Shown here piece by piece: positions 63,553-64,000 of a stretch of 64,000 bases of DNA. Below the pieces are notes generated by a model, which was not told the origin of the DNA, did not search any database, and saw only the letters and a list, made by a program, of their open reading frames with translations. The DNA comes from Actinomycetaceae bacterium MB13-C1-2 (GTDB lineage: Bacteria > Actinomycetota > Actinomycetes > Actinomycetales > Actinomycetaceae): the NCBI GenBank assembly GCA_035621235.1, contig CP141731.1, positions 1,240,001 through 1,304,000 of the forward strand, in the 5' to 3' direction. Positions within the stretch are counted from its first letter, which is position 1, and every line of letters begins with the position of its first letter. A program made the position numbers and the translations under genes.

Positions 63553-64000
63553 TTAACGGACGTTAGGTAAGCGTGGTTCGAGTGTTTGCCAAAGCGTGTG
63601 GTAGTACTCATCCGTGTAGTGGAACGGGGCCTCACCCCACCTATGCTGAGGGTCCGCAACGGGTGTATTTGACGCAGGAGAAACTACTTGCCAACCCATT
63701 TCGCGGAGCAGTTCAAAATACTCCGCGTACTGGATATTCGCTTCGGATGCGGACAATCCAAAACTGACTCCCGTGGGTTCCCCCTTGGCTGTCCGTTCAG
63801 CCCAAAGATTCTGAATCAACAGCGTGCGGCCGAACAAGTCAGCCTTTGTTAGGCCATCTTTGAGGACTTGAGCGGCGTCTGCGAAAGATAAGAAGTGCTC
63901 GAGCGAGCCGAACGGGATCGGTTGCCAGCTGCCGGGAGCGGACCTAATGATATCCGCAGCCGGACTGTCGTACGTGTTGGTGATCACACCTCCGTCAGTA
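63553..64000 (-). CDS. DUF6270-like protein, C-terminal part (5' end beyond the window)
   Basis: The frame is open to the window edge on the minus strand and ends at 63553. A GTG at 63987 could start it, but the codons upstream (TDGG) stay open, so I treat it as a partial gene with about 149 codons visible. Segments FGSLEHFLSFADAAQVLKDG, LIQNLWAERTAKG and HRWGEAPFHYTDEYYHTLWQ resemble the C-terminus of DUF6270 proteins found in capsule and wall polysaccharide loci, probably SGNH-like. It lies 51 bp upstream of the WbuB-like gene, in the same operon. Confidence 0.6.
   Translation of the reverse strand, partial: TDGGVITNTYDSPAADIIRSAPGSWQPIPFGSLEHFLSFADAAQVLKDGLTKADLFGRTLLIQNLWAERTAKGEPTGVSFGLSASEANIQYAEYFELLREMGWQVVSPASNTPVADPQHRWGEAPFHYTDEYYHTLWQTLEPRLPNVR

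Overview
The window looks like a chromosomal segment of a moderately GC-rich actinobacterium, probably Actinomycetales and close to Actinomycetaceae. This is an inference. The supports are a NusG with a long acidic N-terminal extension, the gene order secE-nusG-rplK-rplA, an RpoB rifampicin region of actinobacterial type, an LPETG sortase-anchored giant surface protein, and hairpin terminators that often lack a U-tract. No phage, plasmid or CRISPR signature was seen.

1-11.3 kb is mainly housekeeping: the tip of an alpha/beta hydrolase, an aspartate aminotransferase, tRNA-Trp, secE, a 54-codon micro-ORF, nusG, rplK and rplA. A PadR regulator with a coupled HAAS-domain membrane protein follows, and the regulator has a large palindromic operator. 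Then come an esterase, a GNAT acetyltransferase, a PPK2 kinase, and rplJ-rplL behind a structured leader ending in an intrinsic terminator. 11.8-18 kb is one giant cell-wall-anchored protein with eleven complete and one partial copies of a 261-bp repeat. 18-29.6 kb holds a class II glutamine amidotransferase, an amino-acid permease, a YggS-type PLP protein and rpoB-rpoC.

29.7-37.3 kb is a sugar-uptake locus. A ROK repressor diverges from a ribose-type ABC transporter (lipoprotein, double ATPase, two permeases) followed by a Gfo/Idh/MocA dehydrogenase. A ROK-type operator lies in the divergent promoter region. 37.3-38.3 kb carries small stress or envelope genes, including a protein with two EF-hand-like loops.

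38.7-64 kb is a cell-wall glycopolymer locus. It encodes an LCP ligase, UDP-GlcNAc 2-epimerase and UDP-ManNAc dehydrogenase (UDP-ManNAcA supply), an SDR, a cytidylyltransferase-dehydrogenase fusion, and a 1216-residue GT2/CDP-glycerol glycerophosphotransferase-type polymerase. A GT32-like transferase overlaps an unrecognised protein; a pyruvyltransferase, several glycosyltransferases and a DUF6270-like fragment complete the set. Together these suggest a teichuronic/teichoic-like polymer joined to peptidoglycan by the LCP protein. The locus is unstable: one GT2 gene is frameshifted at a G7 tract, a paralogue of the large polymerase has decayed, and three insertion sequences are nested (IS256 within IS30 within IS3).

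All function calls come from reading motifs by eye, without database searches.
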